DNA from: Micromonospora sp. KC723
GTDB lineage: Bacteria > Actinomycetota > Actinomycetes > Mycobacteriales > Micromonosporaceae
Assembly (NCBI RefSeq): GCF_004348595.1
Contig: NZ_SMKD01000017.1
Coordinates: 1 to 62,348, forward strand
Length of the DNA: 62,348 nt
Direction: 5' to 3'
The notes under the pieces were generated by a model. It saw nothing but the letters and a program-made list of their open reading frames with translations, did no database searches and was not told the DNA's origin. Every line of letters starts with the position of its first letter. Positions within the stretch are counted from its first letter, which is position 1. Position numbers and translations under genes: made by a program. This document shows, in pieces, positions 47,003 through 54,881 of the stretch.

Positions 47003-47030
47003 GCGGGGGGCCCTGTCCCGGGCCCCCCGC
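47003..47030 (-). terminator. galT terminator
   Basis: GCGGGGGGCCC (47003-47013) and GGGCCCCCCGC (47020-47030) form a perfect 11-bp stem about 40 bases past the galT stop. Confidence 0.7.
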
Positions 47031-47069
47031 GCCCTGTCGTTCTGGGCCCGCCCCGGATTCCGCTTCGGG

Positions 47070-48146
47070 TCAGGCGGCGCGGAGCAGTTCGGCGGCCCGC
47101 TCGGGCGCGATGTCGTTGATGAAGACGCCCATGCCGGACTCCGAGCCGGCCAGGTACTTCAGCTTGTCCTTCGCCCGCCGGATGCTGAACAACTGTAGGT
47201 GCAGGTGCCCCAGCTCCCGGTCCACCCGCACGGGCGCCTGGTGCCAGGCCGCGATGTACGGCATGGGCGTGTCGAACAGGGTGTCGAAGCGGCGCAGCAG
47301 ATCCAGGTAGAGCGGGCCGAACGCGGCTCGTTCGGCGTCGTCGAGCGCCGGGATGTCCGGCACCGGCCGGTGCGGCGCCACGTGCACCTCGAACGGCCAG
47401 CGGGCGGCTGCCGGGACGTACGCCGTCCAGTGCTCGTTGGCGACGACGATCCGGTCCCCGGCGGCGCGTTCGGCGGCGAGCACGTCGGCGTAGAGGTTGC
47501 CGCCGCCGGTGCGTTCGGCGTGCCGGCGGGCGGCGGACAGCATCGACCGGGTGCGCGGGGTGACGAACGGGTACGCGTAGATCTGCCCGTGCGGGTGGTG
47601 CAGGGTCACACCGATCTCCACGCCCCGGTTCTCGAAGCAGAACACCTGCTCCACCCCGGGCAGTTCGCTCAGCGCCACGGTCCGGTCGGCGAGCGCGTCC
47701 AGCACGGTGCGGACCCGGCCCGGCGGCAGGCTGGCGAAGGAGGCGTTGTGGTCGTCGGTGAAGCAGACCACCTCGCAGCGGCCCTGGCCGGGGCGTACCG
47801 GGGTGAACGGGGTGATCTCCGCGGGCTCCTCGGCGATCCGCTGGCTGAGCGACGGGAAACGGTTCTCGAAGACCGCCACGTCGTAGTCGGGGGCGGGGAT
47901 CTCGCTGAGCCGGTCGCCCCGAGAGGGGCAGAGCGGGCACTGGTCGGCCGGCGGCAGGAAGATCCGGGTCTGCCGGTGCACCGCCACCGCCACCCACTCG
48001 TCGGTGAGCGGGTCGTACCGCAGTTGGGAGGCCGACGGCGGTGGCGGCAGGTCTCGCCGGTCGGGCTGGTCGCGGACCGCGTCGTCCCGCTCGTCGAAGT
48101 AGATCAGCTCGCGGCCGTCCGCCAGCTCGATCGCCGTACGCTTCAC
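47070..48146 (-). CDS. galT: galactose-1-phosphate uridylyltransferase
   Basis: Leloir-pathway enzyme exchanging UMP between UDP-glucose and galactose-1-phosphate. 358 residues. The active-site HPH triad is His184-Pro-His186 in HHPHGQIYAYPF, and the zinc-type CPLCPSRGD motif lies near the N-terminus; ENRFPSL and the C-terminal HLHLQ segment are also typical. GTG 48146 has GGAGGAG upstream and overlaps the stop of the DeoR gene (GTGA), so the two are coupled. galE and galK are not in the window. Confidence 0.94.
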   Translation of the reverse strand: MKRTAIELADGRELIYFDERDDAVRDQPDRRDLPPPPSASQLRYDPLTDEWVAVAVHRQTRIFLPPADQCPLCPSRGDRLSEIPAPDYDVAVFENRFPSLSQRIAEEPAEITPFTPVRPGQGRCEVVCFTDDHNASFASLPPGRVRTVLDALADRTVALSELPGVEQVFCFENRGVEIGVTLHHPHGQIYAYPFVTPRTRSMLSAARRHAERTGGGNLYADVLAAERAAGDRIVVANEHWTAYVPAAARWPFEVHVAPHRPVPDIPALDDAERAAFGPLYLDLLRRFDTLFDTPMPYIAAWHQAPVRVDRELGHLHLQLFSIRRAKDKLKYLAGSESGMGVFINDIAPERAAELLRAA

Positions 48147-48946
48147 CGCGACTCCTCCGCCACTGTCCGGCCCGTGCTCGTCACGACCACCAGCTCACCC
48201 ACCTTCTCGTCGAGTACCCGGCGCGCCTCGGCTGTCAACTGGTCGTCGGTGACCAGCACGTCGGCGGCGGCCAGACCGACGATCGAAGAGATGCCCACGG
48301 TTTCCCACTTGGTGTGGTCGGCCAGTACGACCAGCCGGTCGGCGGCGGCGACCAGGGCCCGGTCGGTCTCCGCCTCCATCAGGTTCGGGGTGGTGAAGCC
48401 GGCCCGTTCGCTGATCCCGTGCACGCCGAGGAAGAGCACGTCCAGGTGCAGTGAGCGGATCGCGTCCACGGCCAGCGGCCCGACGAGCGCGTCGGAGGGG
48501 GTGCGCACCCCTCCGGTGAGCACCACGGTCTGGTCGGGTCGCCCACCGGTGTGCAGGATCTCGGCCACCGGCAGCGAGTTGGTCACCACGGTCAGGCCGG
48601 GCACCTCGACGAGACGTCGGGCCAGTTCGGCGGTGGTGGTGCCGGCGGAGAGCGCGACGGCGGCGCCGGGGCGGACCAGTTCCACGGCCCGGGCGGCGAT
48701 GGCGGCCTTCTCGGCGAGCTGCCGGACGGACTTGGCGTGGAAGCCGGGTTCGTCGGTGGAGCCGGGGCCGGCGACGGTGGCGCCGCCGTGCACCTTGGCG
48801 AGCAGGCCCTGCTCGTGCAGGGTGTCCAGGTCGCGCCGGATGGTCATGTCGGAGACGCCGAACTCGGCGGCCAGCTCGCTGACCCGTACCCCGCCGGTGG
48901 CGTGGACCCGGTCGAGGATGGCCGCCTGTCGTTGTCGCGCCAGCAT
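48143..48946 (-). CDS. DeoR-family transcriptional repressor
   Basis: 267 residues from ATG 48946, which follows GGAGG by 8 bases; a GTG at 48955 overlaps that site and is less likely. The N-terminal winged HTH (RQAAILDRVHATGGVRVSELAAEF region with VSDMTIRRDLDTL) is followed by the sugar-phosphate-sensing DeoR C-terminal domain (SAGTTTAELARRL, VVTNSLPVAEIL, GFTTPNLMEAE). Coupling to galT implies it controls galactose metabolism in response to a phosphorylated sugar, probably with autoregulation. Confidence 0.9.
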   Translation of the reverse strand: MLARQRQAAILDRVHATGGVRVSELAAEFGVSDMTIRRDLDTLHEQGLLAKVHGGATVAGPGSTDEPGFHAKSVRQLAEKAAIAARAVELVRPGAAVALSAGTTTAELARRLVEVPGLTVVTNSLPVAEILHTGGRPDQTVVLTGGVRTPSDALVGPLAVDAIRSLHLDVLFLGVHGISERAGFTTPNLMEAETDRALVAAADRLVVLADHTKWETVGISSIVGLAAADVLVTDDQLTAEARRVLDEKVGELVVVTSTGRTVAEESR

Positions 48947-48983
48947 CCGTCGCACCTCCAGCTCCCGGGCACCTCACGCGCTC

Positions 48984-49011
48984 GAACGCGTTCCAACAAG
49001 AACGAACACTA
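48984..49011 (-). promoter_or_regulatory. candidate operator/promoter of the DeoR-galT operon
   Basis: The palindrome GAACGCGTTC (48984-48993) overlaps GTTC-caacaa-GAAC (48990-49003), followed by another GAAC. Repeated GAAC/GTTC half-sites in an otherwise ordinary 105-base gap just upstream of a DeoR gene suggest an autoregulatory site. No consensus known to me confirms it. Confidence 0.35.
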
Positions 49012-49051
49012 GCGCGCAGCTGGCAGCGGCGGAAGGAGAACTGCGGGGTAA

Positions 49052-50581
49052 TCAGGCGGACTGGAGCCGGGGTTCCACCCAGCCGGTCTCGGTGAGCAGA
49101 TGCATCACCGCCCGCACCGCCTCCTCCACCGTGAGGTGGGTGGTGTCGATCACCAGATCGGCGTCGGTCGGCTCCTCGTACGGGTCGTCGACGCCGGTCA
49201 TCCCGGTGAGCAGACCGGCGCGGGCGCGGGCGTACAGACCCTTGCGGTCCCGCTGCTCGCAGACCTCCAGCGGGGTGGCCACATGGACCAGCACGAAACC
49301 CGCCCCCGCCGCGAGCGCCATCTCGCGGGCGGTCGCCCGCGCCTGCGCGTACGGGGCGATGGGACAGCAGATACCGACCCCCCGGTGCTTGGCGATCTCG
49401 GAGGCAACCCAGCCGATCCGGCGCACGTTGGCGTCCCGGTCGGTCTTGCTGAAGCCCAACCCGGCCGACAGTTCCCGGCGCACGACGTCCCCGTCGAGCA
49501 GGGTCACCGTCCGGTCGCCCTGCTCGCGGAGCAGATCCGCCAAGCCCCGCGCGATGGTCGACTTCCCCGAACCGGACAAGCCGGTCAGGAAGACCACCAG
49601 ACCCCGGTGCCGGCGCGGCGGCCGGGCCCGGCTCAGCTCCTTGGCCACCGCCGGCGGGGTGTGCCACTCGGGCAACGGGAAGCCCCGGTCCAGCAGGTCG
49701 TCGATCTCCGCCTGGCTGAGCGCCAGCCGCCGGTTGCGGGGCGGGATGTCCTCCCGCCAGCGCCACTGTCCGTCCCGGTTGTCGTAGGCCAGCTCGCGGG
49801 GAACCAGCACCCGCAACCCCGGTCCGGAGAACGACTCGCCGGTGGAGAGCAGGTGGGTCACCCCGTACGCGGCGGAGATCCGGGCCCGCAGCAACGCGTC
49901 CCTGATCTCGTCGCGGCGGCGCGGCACCGGCACCGCGACCAGGGTCGCCGGGGGCATCCGGTCACGGGCGGCGAAGATCGCGCGGACCAGCGCCTCCGAG
50001 GGCAGGCCACCATGGCCGTCCTCACCCACCGGAATCATCACCAGCAGGTGCGCGCCCAACGTGCGCGCGGCGTGGGCGATCTGCGCCAACTGCGGCCGGT
50101 GCAACGGCCGGTCGGCGATCACCCCGAGCACCCGGCCCGGGGGCAGCAGGGCACGGACCTCCTCCGGGGTGCGGCGCAGCCGCTGGAACGGGCCGTGCCC
50201 GCCGTCGCCGAGCCGGCGGACCGGGCCACCCACGCCGGCCACGCCCTCCCGGGCCGTCCAGACGTCGACGACCTCCAACGCCGCCACCGGTGCGCCCTCG
50301 CCGTCGCTGAGCACCAGGGTGCGGCGGCCGGGGTCGGTCGGGTCGAGCCCGGCGGCGAGCGCCGCCGGCACCTGGAGGGTCACCGGCACCGGCCAGGACG
50401 TGCCGTCGGCGAGCCGGCCCCGCCGTTGCAGGGAGGCCAGGTCGGCCCGGGTCATGAAGCCGGCCAGCGGGGCGTACGCCCCGGTCAGCAACAACTCCAG
50501 GTCGGCCAGTTCACCCGGGCGCGGCGTGTACGCCGGAGCGTCCCGAAGCACCTCGTCGGGCAGCACCCACCCGTTGCTCAT
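49052..50581 (-). CDS. cysC: APS kinase fused to a degenerate ATP sulfurylase domain
   Basis: 509 residues. The C-terminal domain (about 325-500) is adenylylsulfate kinase, which makes PAPS from APS and ATP, with P-loop GLSGSGKS (Lys340), LDGDVVRREL and the SKTDRDANVRRI segment. The N-terminal 310 residues follow the PUA plus catalytic layout of ATP sulfurylase, but its chemistry looks lost. The HxxH motif is HRPQ, the GRDHAG motif is replaced by STGESFSG, and the Cys-rich zinc loop is absent. So the kinase is probably active while the sulfurylase half is a pseudo-enzyme, a regulator, or uses another substrate. GAGGGG precedes ATG 50581. No other sulfate genes are adjacent. Confidence 0.85.
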   Translation of the reverse strand: MSNGWVLPDEVLRDAPAYTPRPGELADLELLLTGAYAPLAGFMTRADLASLQRRGRLADGTSWPVPVTLQVPAALAAGLDPTDPGRRTLVLSDGEGAPVAALEVVDVWTAREGVAGVGGPVRRLGDGGHGPFQRLRRTPEEVRALLPPGRVLGVIADRPLHRPQLAQIAHAARTLGAHLLVMIPVGEDGHGGLPSEALVRAIFAARDRMPPATLVAVPVPRRRDEIRDALLRARISAAYGVTHLLSTGESFSGPGLRVLVPRELAYDNRDGQWRWREDIPPRNRRLALSQAEIDDLLDRGFPLPEWHTPPAVAKELSRARPPRRHRGLVVFLTGLSGSGKSTIARGLADLLREQGDRTVTLLDGDVVRRELSAGLGFSKTDRDANVRRIGWVASEIAKHRGVGICCPIAPYAQARATAREMALAAGAGFVLVHVATPLEVCEQRDRKGLYARARAGLLTGMTGVDDPYEEPTDADLVIDTTHLTVEEAVRAVMHLLTETGWVEPRLQSA

Positions 50582-50682
50582 CCGTACCCCTCACTCACTG
50601 ACCTGGCCGGCACACAGTTTCGCAGCCGACCGGCGATCGGTCGAGAGCGCCACTCCACTCCCGCCGATGAGGGTGGCGCCGA

Positions 50683-51258
50683 TCAGCCCACCGGGGTCAG
50701 CGGGGCGGCGCCGAAGGAGACCGAGAATCGCTTGCACCAGATCGAGACGCTGGTCAGCCCAGCCAGGTCCGTCCCGGCGGGGATGCCGTACACCTGGTCG
50801 CCGCGGTTGCCCTTCAGCCGACCCAGCTCGACCCAGCGGCCGTCGTCGAAGACGTCCCAGCCGGCCCGGCCGGTGCGCACCGGCTGGTCACTGAGCCAGA
50901 CCCGCAGGTCCGGCCCGTTGGAGGTGGACAGCCCGACCAGTTCCAACCGGTGGCTGCCGTCGTCGGCGCGGACCACCCGGGCGGTGCCCGACGTGTCGTG
51001 CTCGTGGGTGACGAACTGTCCGCGACTGACCAGCACCGGACCCGCCGGGACAACCGGAGCGTCGGCTGTGGGCGCCGCGGTGGGGCCGGTGGCGGCCGGC
51101 CCCACGGTCGCCGGCTCGACCACCCCCGACAGCCGTTCGTCGACCCGGGTGTCGGTCGCCAGCTTCCACGGCTGGAACCAGTACAGCCCGAAGGCCGTTG
51201 CGACCACGAGGACGGAGACGACGAACCAGGTCAGCGGGGTACGCGACAGACGGACCAT
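50683..51258 (-). CDS. DM13-domain membrane-anchored protein
   Basis: 191 residues from ATG 51258. A short cytosolic start, one transmembrane helix (about 8-30), an Ala/Pro/Thr linker, then a DM13 domain (about 80-188): GQFVTHEHDTSGTARVVR, LVGLSTSNGPDLRVWLS, GRLKGNRGDQVYGIPAG and the invariant Cys in SIWCKRFSVSFG. DM13 is proposed to support extracellular redox or electron transfer, but bacterial roles are unproven. It is divergent from the ABC cluster. Confidence 0.85.
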   Translation of the reverse strand: MVRLSRTPLTWFVVSVLVVATAFGLYWFQPWKLATDTRVDERLSGVVEPATVGPAATGPTAAPTADAPVVPAGPVLVSRGQFVTHEHDTSGTARVVRADDGSHRLELVGLSTSNGPDLRVWLSDQPVRTGRAGWDVFDDGRWVELGRLKGNRGDQVYGIPAGTDLAGLTSVSIWCKRFSVSFGAAPLTPVG

Positions 51259-51265
51259 GCCGTCC

Positions 51266-51271
51266 AGTCTC
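51266..51271 (-). promoter_or_regulatory. -10 box GAGACT for the DM13 gene
   Basis: On the minus strand GAGACT ends 7 bases before ATG 51258, and there is no Shine-Dalgarno, so a leaderless message is likely. Confidence 0.4.
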
Positions 51272-51389
51272 GGGCCGACCGGCCCGCGAGTCACCACACC
51301 AGCGGCTTACGAGATCCTTACCGCCGTCCCCGCCGGGTATCAGGGGCGACCCCGGGCGATTCCTGATACCCGCCGGGGGGTCCGCTTCC

Positions 51390-51395
51390 TAGGCT
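51390..51395 (+). promoter_or_regulatory. -10 box TAGGCT for the ABC cluster
   Basis: TAGGCT ends 7 bases before GTG 51403 with no Shine-Dalgarno. Just upstream, TATCAGG (51339-51345) and CCTGATA (51362-51368) are inverted repeats around the likely -35 area and may bind a regulator. Confidence 0.5.
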
Positions 51396-51402
51396 GACGG
51401 TC

Positions 51403-52317
51403 GTGACACTGATCGCGACCGAGTCGCTTACCAAGACGTACGGGGGCCGGGTCACCGCGCTGTCCGACCTGACCGTCGCGGTCGAGCCGGGAATCATCGG
51501 GCTGGTCGGCGCGAACGGCGCCGGCAAATCCACCCTGATCAAGATCTTGCTGGGCCTGCTCGCTCCGAGCGGCGGACGGGTCCGCGTGCTCGGCCTCGAT
51601 CCGACCACCGACCCGGCCGCGGTGCGCGCCCGGGTCGGTTACATGCCCGAGCACGACGCGCTCCCACCCGATCTCTCCGCCGCCGAGCTCGTCACCCACC
51701 TGGGGCGGATGAGTGGTCTGCCACGCACGGCCGCCCGCGAGCGGGCCTCCGAGGCGCTGCGACACGTCGGCCTGCACGAGGAGCGGCACCGTGCCGTCGG
51801 CGGCTACTCCACCGGCATGAAGCAGCGGGTGAAGCTGGCCCAGGCCCTGGTCCACGACCCCGACCTGCTGCTGCTCGACGAGCCGACCAACGGCCTCGAC
51901 CCGGCCGGTCGCGACGACATGCTCGCGCTGGTGCACCGCATCGGCACCGAGTTCGGCATCTCGGTGCTGGTCTGCTCACATCTGCTCGGCGAGGTGGAGC
52001 GGATCTGCGACACGCTGGTCGCCATCGACGGCGGCCGGCTGCTGCGCGCCGGCCCGATCGCCGCGATGACCTCCGCCACCGACGTGCTCGCCGTCGAGGT
52101 CAGCGAGGGTACGGACAGCCTGGCCAGCCGGCTCGCCGCGCTCGACCTGCCGGTGACCCGGGACGGCCCGACGCTGCTCGTCCCGCTCACCGACGAGGCC
52201 ACCTACGACCTGATCCTCGGCGCGGTCGCCGAGTTGGACCTGCCGCTGCACCGGCTGGACCAGCGCCGGCACCGGGTGGCCGAGCTGTTCGCCCTGAGGG
52301 AGCCCACCCATGTCTGA
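51403..52317 (+). CDS. ABC transporter ATP-binding protein (first pair)
   Basis: A 304-residue ATPase of the CcmA/NatA class. Walker A GANGAGKST, Q-loop near VGYMPEHDALP, signature YSTGMKQRV, Walker B LLLLDEPTNGLD and H-loop VCSHLLGEVE are intact. It overlaps the permease gene by 8 bases. NatA-type systems usually export lipids, ions or antibiotics. With four genes in order ATPase-permease-ATPase-permease this looks like one exporter or two related ones. Substrate unknown. Confidence 0.9.
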   Translation: MTLIATESLTKTYGGRVTALSDLTVAVEPGIIGLVGANGAGKSTLIKILLGLLAPSGGRVRVLGLDPTTDPAAVRARVGYMPEHDALPPDLSAAELVTHLGRMSGLPRTAARERASEALRHVGLHEERHRAVGGYSTGMKQRVKLAQALVHDPDLLLLDEPTNGLDPAGRDDMLALVHRIGTEFGISVLVCSHLLGEVERICDTLVAIDGGRLLRAGPIAAMTSATDVLAVEVSEGTDSLASRLAALDLPVTRDGPTLLVPLTDEATYDLILGAVAELDLPLHRLDQRRHRVAELFALREPTHV

Positions 52318-53191
52318 GCCGACCGGAGTCATCCACGACATCGGCTACCAGCGCTACACCGGCCCCCGGCTGGGCCGCCGGCACGTCTTCGGGGGGCTCT
52401 GGCTGCACGGCCTGCGCACCATCTTCGGTCTGGGCCGCAGCGCCAAGGCGAAGATCTTCCCGTGGCTCGTGATCGGCATCGTCACCCTGGTGGCGGCCGG
52501 GATCACCGCGATACGCAGCCAGACCGGCGAGGTGGTGATGACGTACGCCCAGTTCGCCGACGCGATGAGCTGGCTGGTCATCTTCTTCGCCGCGGTCGCC
52601 GCCCCCGAGCTGGTCTCCCGTGACCTGCGCAGCGGGGTACTGCCGCTGTACTTCTCCCGTCCGCTGCCGCGCGGCGACTACGCGCTGGCCAAGCTGCTGG
52701 CGTTGGTGGCCGGGCTCTGGCTGCTGCTCGGCGGGCCGCAGCTGGTGATGTTCCTCGGTGCCGCCTTCGCCACCGGCGACGGGCTCGCCGGGGTGCGCGA
52801 CGAGGCGTTCGACCTGCTGCCGGCGCTGCTCTACGCCGGTCTGTGGGCGGTCGTCTTCGCCTCGGTCGGGCTGCTGGTCGCCTCGCTCACCGGCAAGCGG
52901 GCGTTCGCCGCCGGCGGCGTCGTGGCGGTCTTCCTGATGACCACCCCGATCGTCGGCGTGCTCTCCATCCTGCCCTCCCGCACCGTCAACGAACTGGCCA
53001 TGCTCGCCTCACCGTCCACCCTGGTGCAGGGGGTCGGCCTGTTCACCCTGGGCGACCGGCTGGCGCCCGCCGGGGCGGCCGACCAGATGATCGGCGGCTT
53101 CGGCCCGGTGTACGCCCTCGGCGCGGTGCTGCTGGTCGCCGCCTGTGTTGCCCTGCTGCTGCTGCGATACCGGAAGGTGGCCGCCCGATGA
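52310..53191 (+). CDS. ABC-2 type permease (first pair)
   Basis: 293 residues with a hydrophilic start (IHDIGYQRYTGPRLGRRH) and about six hydrophobic helices. The sequence EVVMTYAQFADAMSWL and VAAPELVSRDLRSGVLPLYFSRPL matches ABC-2 membrane subunits that pair with NatA-type ATPases. It overlaps both neighbours (8 bases with the upstream ATPase, ATGA with the downstream one), so the whole cluster is translationally coupled. Confidence 0.87.
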   Translation: MSEPTGVIHDIGYQRYTGPRLGRRHVFGGLWLHGLRTIFGLGRSAKAKIFPWLVIGIVTLVAAGITAIRSQTGEVVMTYAQFADAMSWLVIFFAAVAAPELVSRDLRSGVLPLYFSRPLPRGDYALAKLLALVAGLWLLLGGPQLVMFLGAAFATGDGLAGVRDEAFDLLPALLYAGLWAVVFASVGLLVASLTGKRAFAAGGVVAVFLMTTPIVGVLSILPSRTVNELAMLASPSTLVQGVGLFTLGDRLAPAGAADQMIGGFGPVYALGAVLLVAACVALLLLRYRKVAAR

Positions 53192-54141
53192 CCACGCTCA
53201 GCGCCGAGGCCCCCGCCCCGGCCGTCACCACCAGCACCCTGGCCCTCACCGGCGTGTCCCGCTGGTACGGCAACGTGGTGGCCGTCAACGACGTCAGCAT
53301 GCGGCTCGGGCCGGGCGTGACCGGTCTGCTCGGCCCGAACGGGGCGGGGAAGACGACCCTGCTGCACATGATGGCCGGCTTCCTGGCCCCGTCCAGGGGG
53401 ACGGTGACCCTGGACGGGGAGCCGACCTGGCGCAACCCGCCGGTGTACCGGCGGCTCGGGTTGGTCAGCGAGCGGGAGGCGGTGCACACCTTCCTCACCG
53501 CGTACGAGTTCGTGCTGGCCAGCGCGAAGCTGCACCGGCTGCCGGATCCGGCGGCGGCGGCCCGCCGGGCGATCGCCCTGGTCGAGTTGGAGGACGCGCA
53601 GGACCGCCGGATCGGCACGTACTCCAAGGGCATGCGGCAGCGCGCGCGGGTCGCCGCCGCGCTGGTGCACGACCCGCAGGTGCTGCTGCTCGACGAGCCG
53701 TTCAACGGCATGGACCCGCGCCAGCGGCTGCACATGATGACGTTGCTGCACTCCCTCGGTGACGCCGGCCGGACCATCCTGTTCAGCTCGCACATCCTGG
53801 AGGAGGTCGAGCAGGTCTCCGGCACGGTGCAGGTGATGGTGGCCGGGCGGCTCGCCGCCTCCGGCGACTTCCGCACCATCCGTCGGCTGATGACCAACCG
53901 GCCGCACGTGTTCACGGTCCGCTCCACCGACGACCGGGCACTGGCCGTCGCGCTGATGGCCGAGCCCTCGGTCACCGGCGTCGAACTGGACCGCACGGGG
54001 TTGACCGTCAAGGCCGGTGACTACGGCGCGTTCACCCGTGCCCTGCCGAAGATCGCGTTGGCCCACGGCGTCCGGGTCCGGCAGCTGCTGCCCGAGGACG
54101 AGTCCCTGGAGAGCGTCTTCTCCTACCTGCTGGAGGGTTGA
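53188..54141 (+). CDS. ABC transporter ATP-binding protein (second pair)
   Basis: 317 residues from ATG 53188, which overlaps the permease stop. Walker A GPNGAGKTT, signature YSKGMRQRA, Walker B LLLLDEPFNGMD and H-loop FSSHILEEVE are present. An additional C-terminal domain of about 90 residues is typical of this class. A longer upstream frame is not used: it would run antiparallel in sense to the permease helices. The next permease begins four bases after the stop. Confidence 0.9.
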   Translation: MTTLSAEAPAPAVTTSTLALTGVSRWYGNVVAVNDVSMRLGPGVTGLLGPNGAGKTTLLHMMAGFLAPSRGTVTLDGEPTWRNPPVYRRLGLVSEREAVHTFLTAYEFVLASAKLHRLPDPAAAARRAIALVELEDAQDRRIGTYSKGMRQRARVAAALVHDPQVLLLDEPFNGMDPRQRLHMMTLLHSLGDAGRTILFSSHILEEVEQVSGTVQVMVAGRLAASGDFRTIRRLMTNRPHVFTVRSTDDRALAVALMAEPSVTGVELDRTGLTVKAGDYGAFTRALPKIALAHGVRVRQLLPEDESLESVFSYLLEG

Positions 54142-54144
54142 GCG

Positions 54145-54855
54145 GTGTCGACCGTTACCTGGATCACCGCGCGGGGCCTGTTCGGCCGCCGCCGGTTCCT
54201 GATGCTGCTGCCGCTGCCCGCGGTGCTGGTGGCCCTCGCGGTCCTCTGCACTTCGTTGGGCGTGGACCCGCGGGAGTGGGGGCCGCCGGTGCTGGTGGGC
54301 CTCGGCCTGGCCGTGGTGCTGCCGGTGGTGGCGCTGGTGGTCGGCACCGGCGTGCTGGGCGCCGAGATCGACGACGGCACGGTGGTACACGTGCTGACCA
54401 AGCCGCTGCCCCGCTGGCAGATCGTGCTGCCGAAGCTGGCCGTCGCCACCGGGGTCAGCGCGGTCACCGTCGCGGTGCCGATCGTCGTCGCGGGGGTGCT
54501 CGCCGACTCGGTACGCCTCGGCGTGGCGCTCGCCGCCGCCTCGGCGCTGGGCGCGCTGGCGTACTCGGCGTTGTTCCTGGCGTTGAGCCTGGTCACCCGG
54601 CGGCCGGTGCTGCTCGGGCTGGTCTACGTGCTGATCTGGGAGGGGCTGCTGGGCCGGTTCGTCAGTGGCACCCGCGTGCTGTCGGTGCAACAGTGGGTGA
54701 TCACCCTCGCCGACCGGCTCGCCCCCACCGACCTGCTCACCGCAGCGGTCTCGGTGCCCGTCGCCGCCGTGCTGACCACCCTGGTCGCGGTCGGTCTCAC
54801 GATCCTGGCGATCGACCGGCTCCGCTCGTTCAGCGTGGCCGGCGAGACGAGCTGA
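54145..54855 (+). CDS. ABC-2 type permease (second pair)
   Basis: 236 residues, nearly all hydrophobic with about six helices. The segment EIDDGTVVHVLTKPLPRWQ after helix 2 matches the cytoplasmic coupling region of ABC-2 permeases (compare DLRSGVLPLYFSRPLPRGD in the first permease), so the two permeases are distant paralogues. GTG 54145 follows TGGAGGG. It ends the cluster and converges on valS. Confidence 0.87.
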   Translation: MSTVTWITARGLFGRRRFLMLLPLPAVLVALAVLCTSLGVDPREWGPPVLVGLGLAVVLPVVALVVGTGVLGAEIDDGTVVHVLTKPLPRWQIVLPKLAVATGVSAVTVAVPIVVAGVLADSVRLGVALAAASALGALAYSALFLALSLVTRRPVLLGLVYVLIWEGLLGRFVSGTRVLSVQQWVITLADRLAPTDLLTAAVSVPVAAVLTTLVAVGLTILAIDRLRSFSVAGETS

Positions 54856-54881
54856 CCACCGGTACGCCCGACCGGGTGGTC
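54854..54881. terminator. bidirectional terminator between the ABC cluster and valS
   Basis: GACCACC (54854-54860) and GGTGGTC (54875-54881) enclose a further CGG/CCG pairing, giving a short strong hairpin that overlaps both stop codons. Confidence 0.5.
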
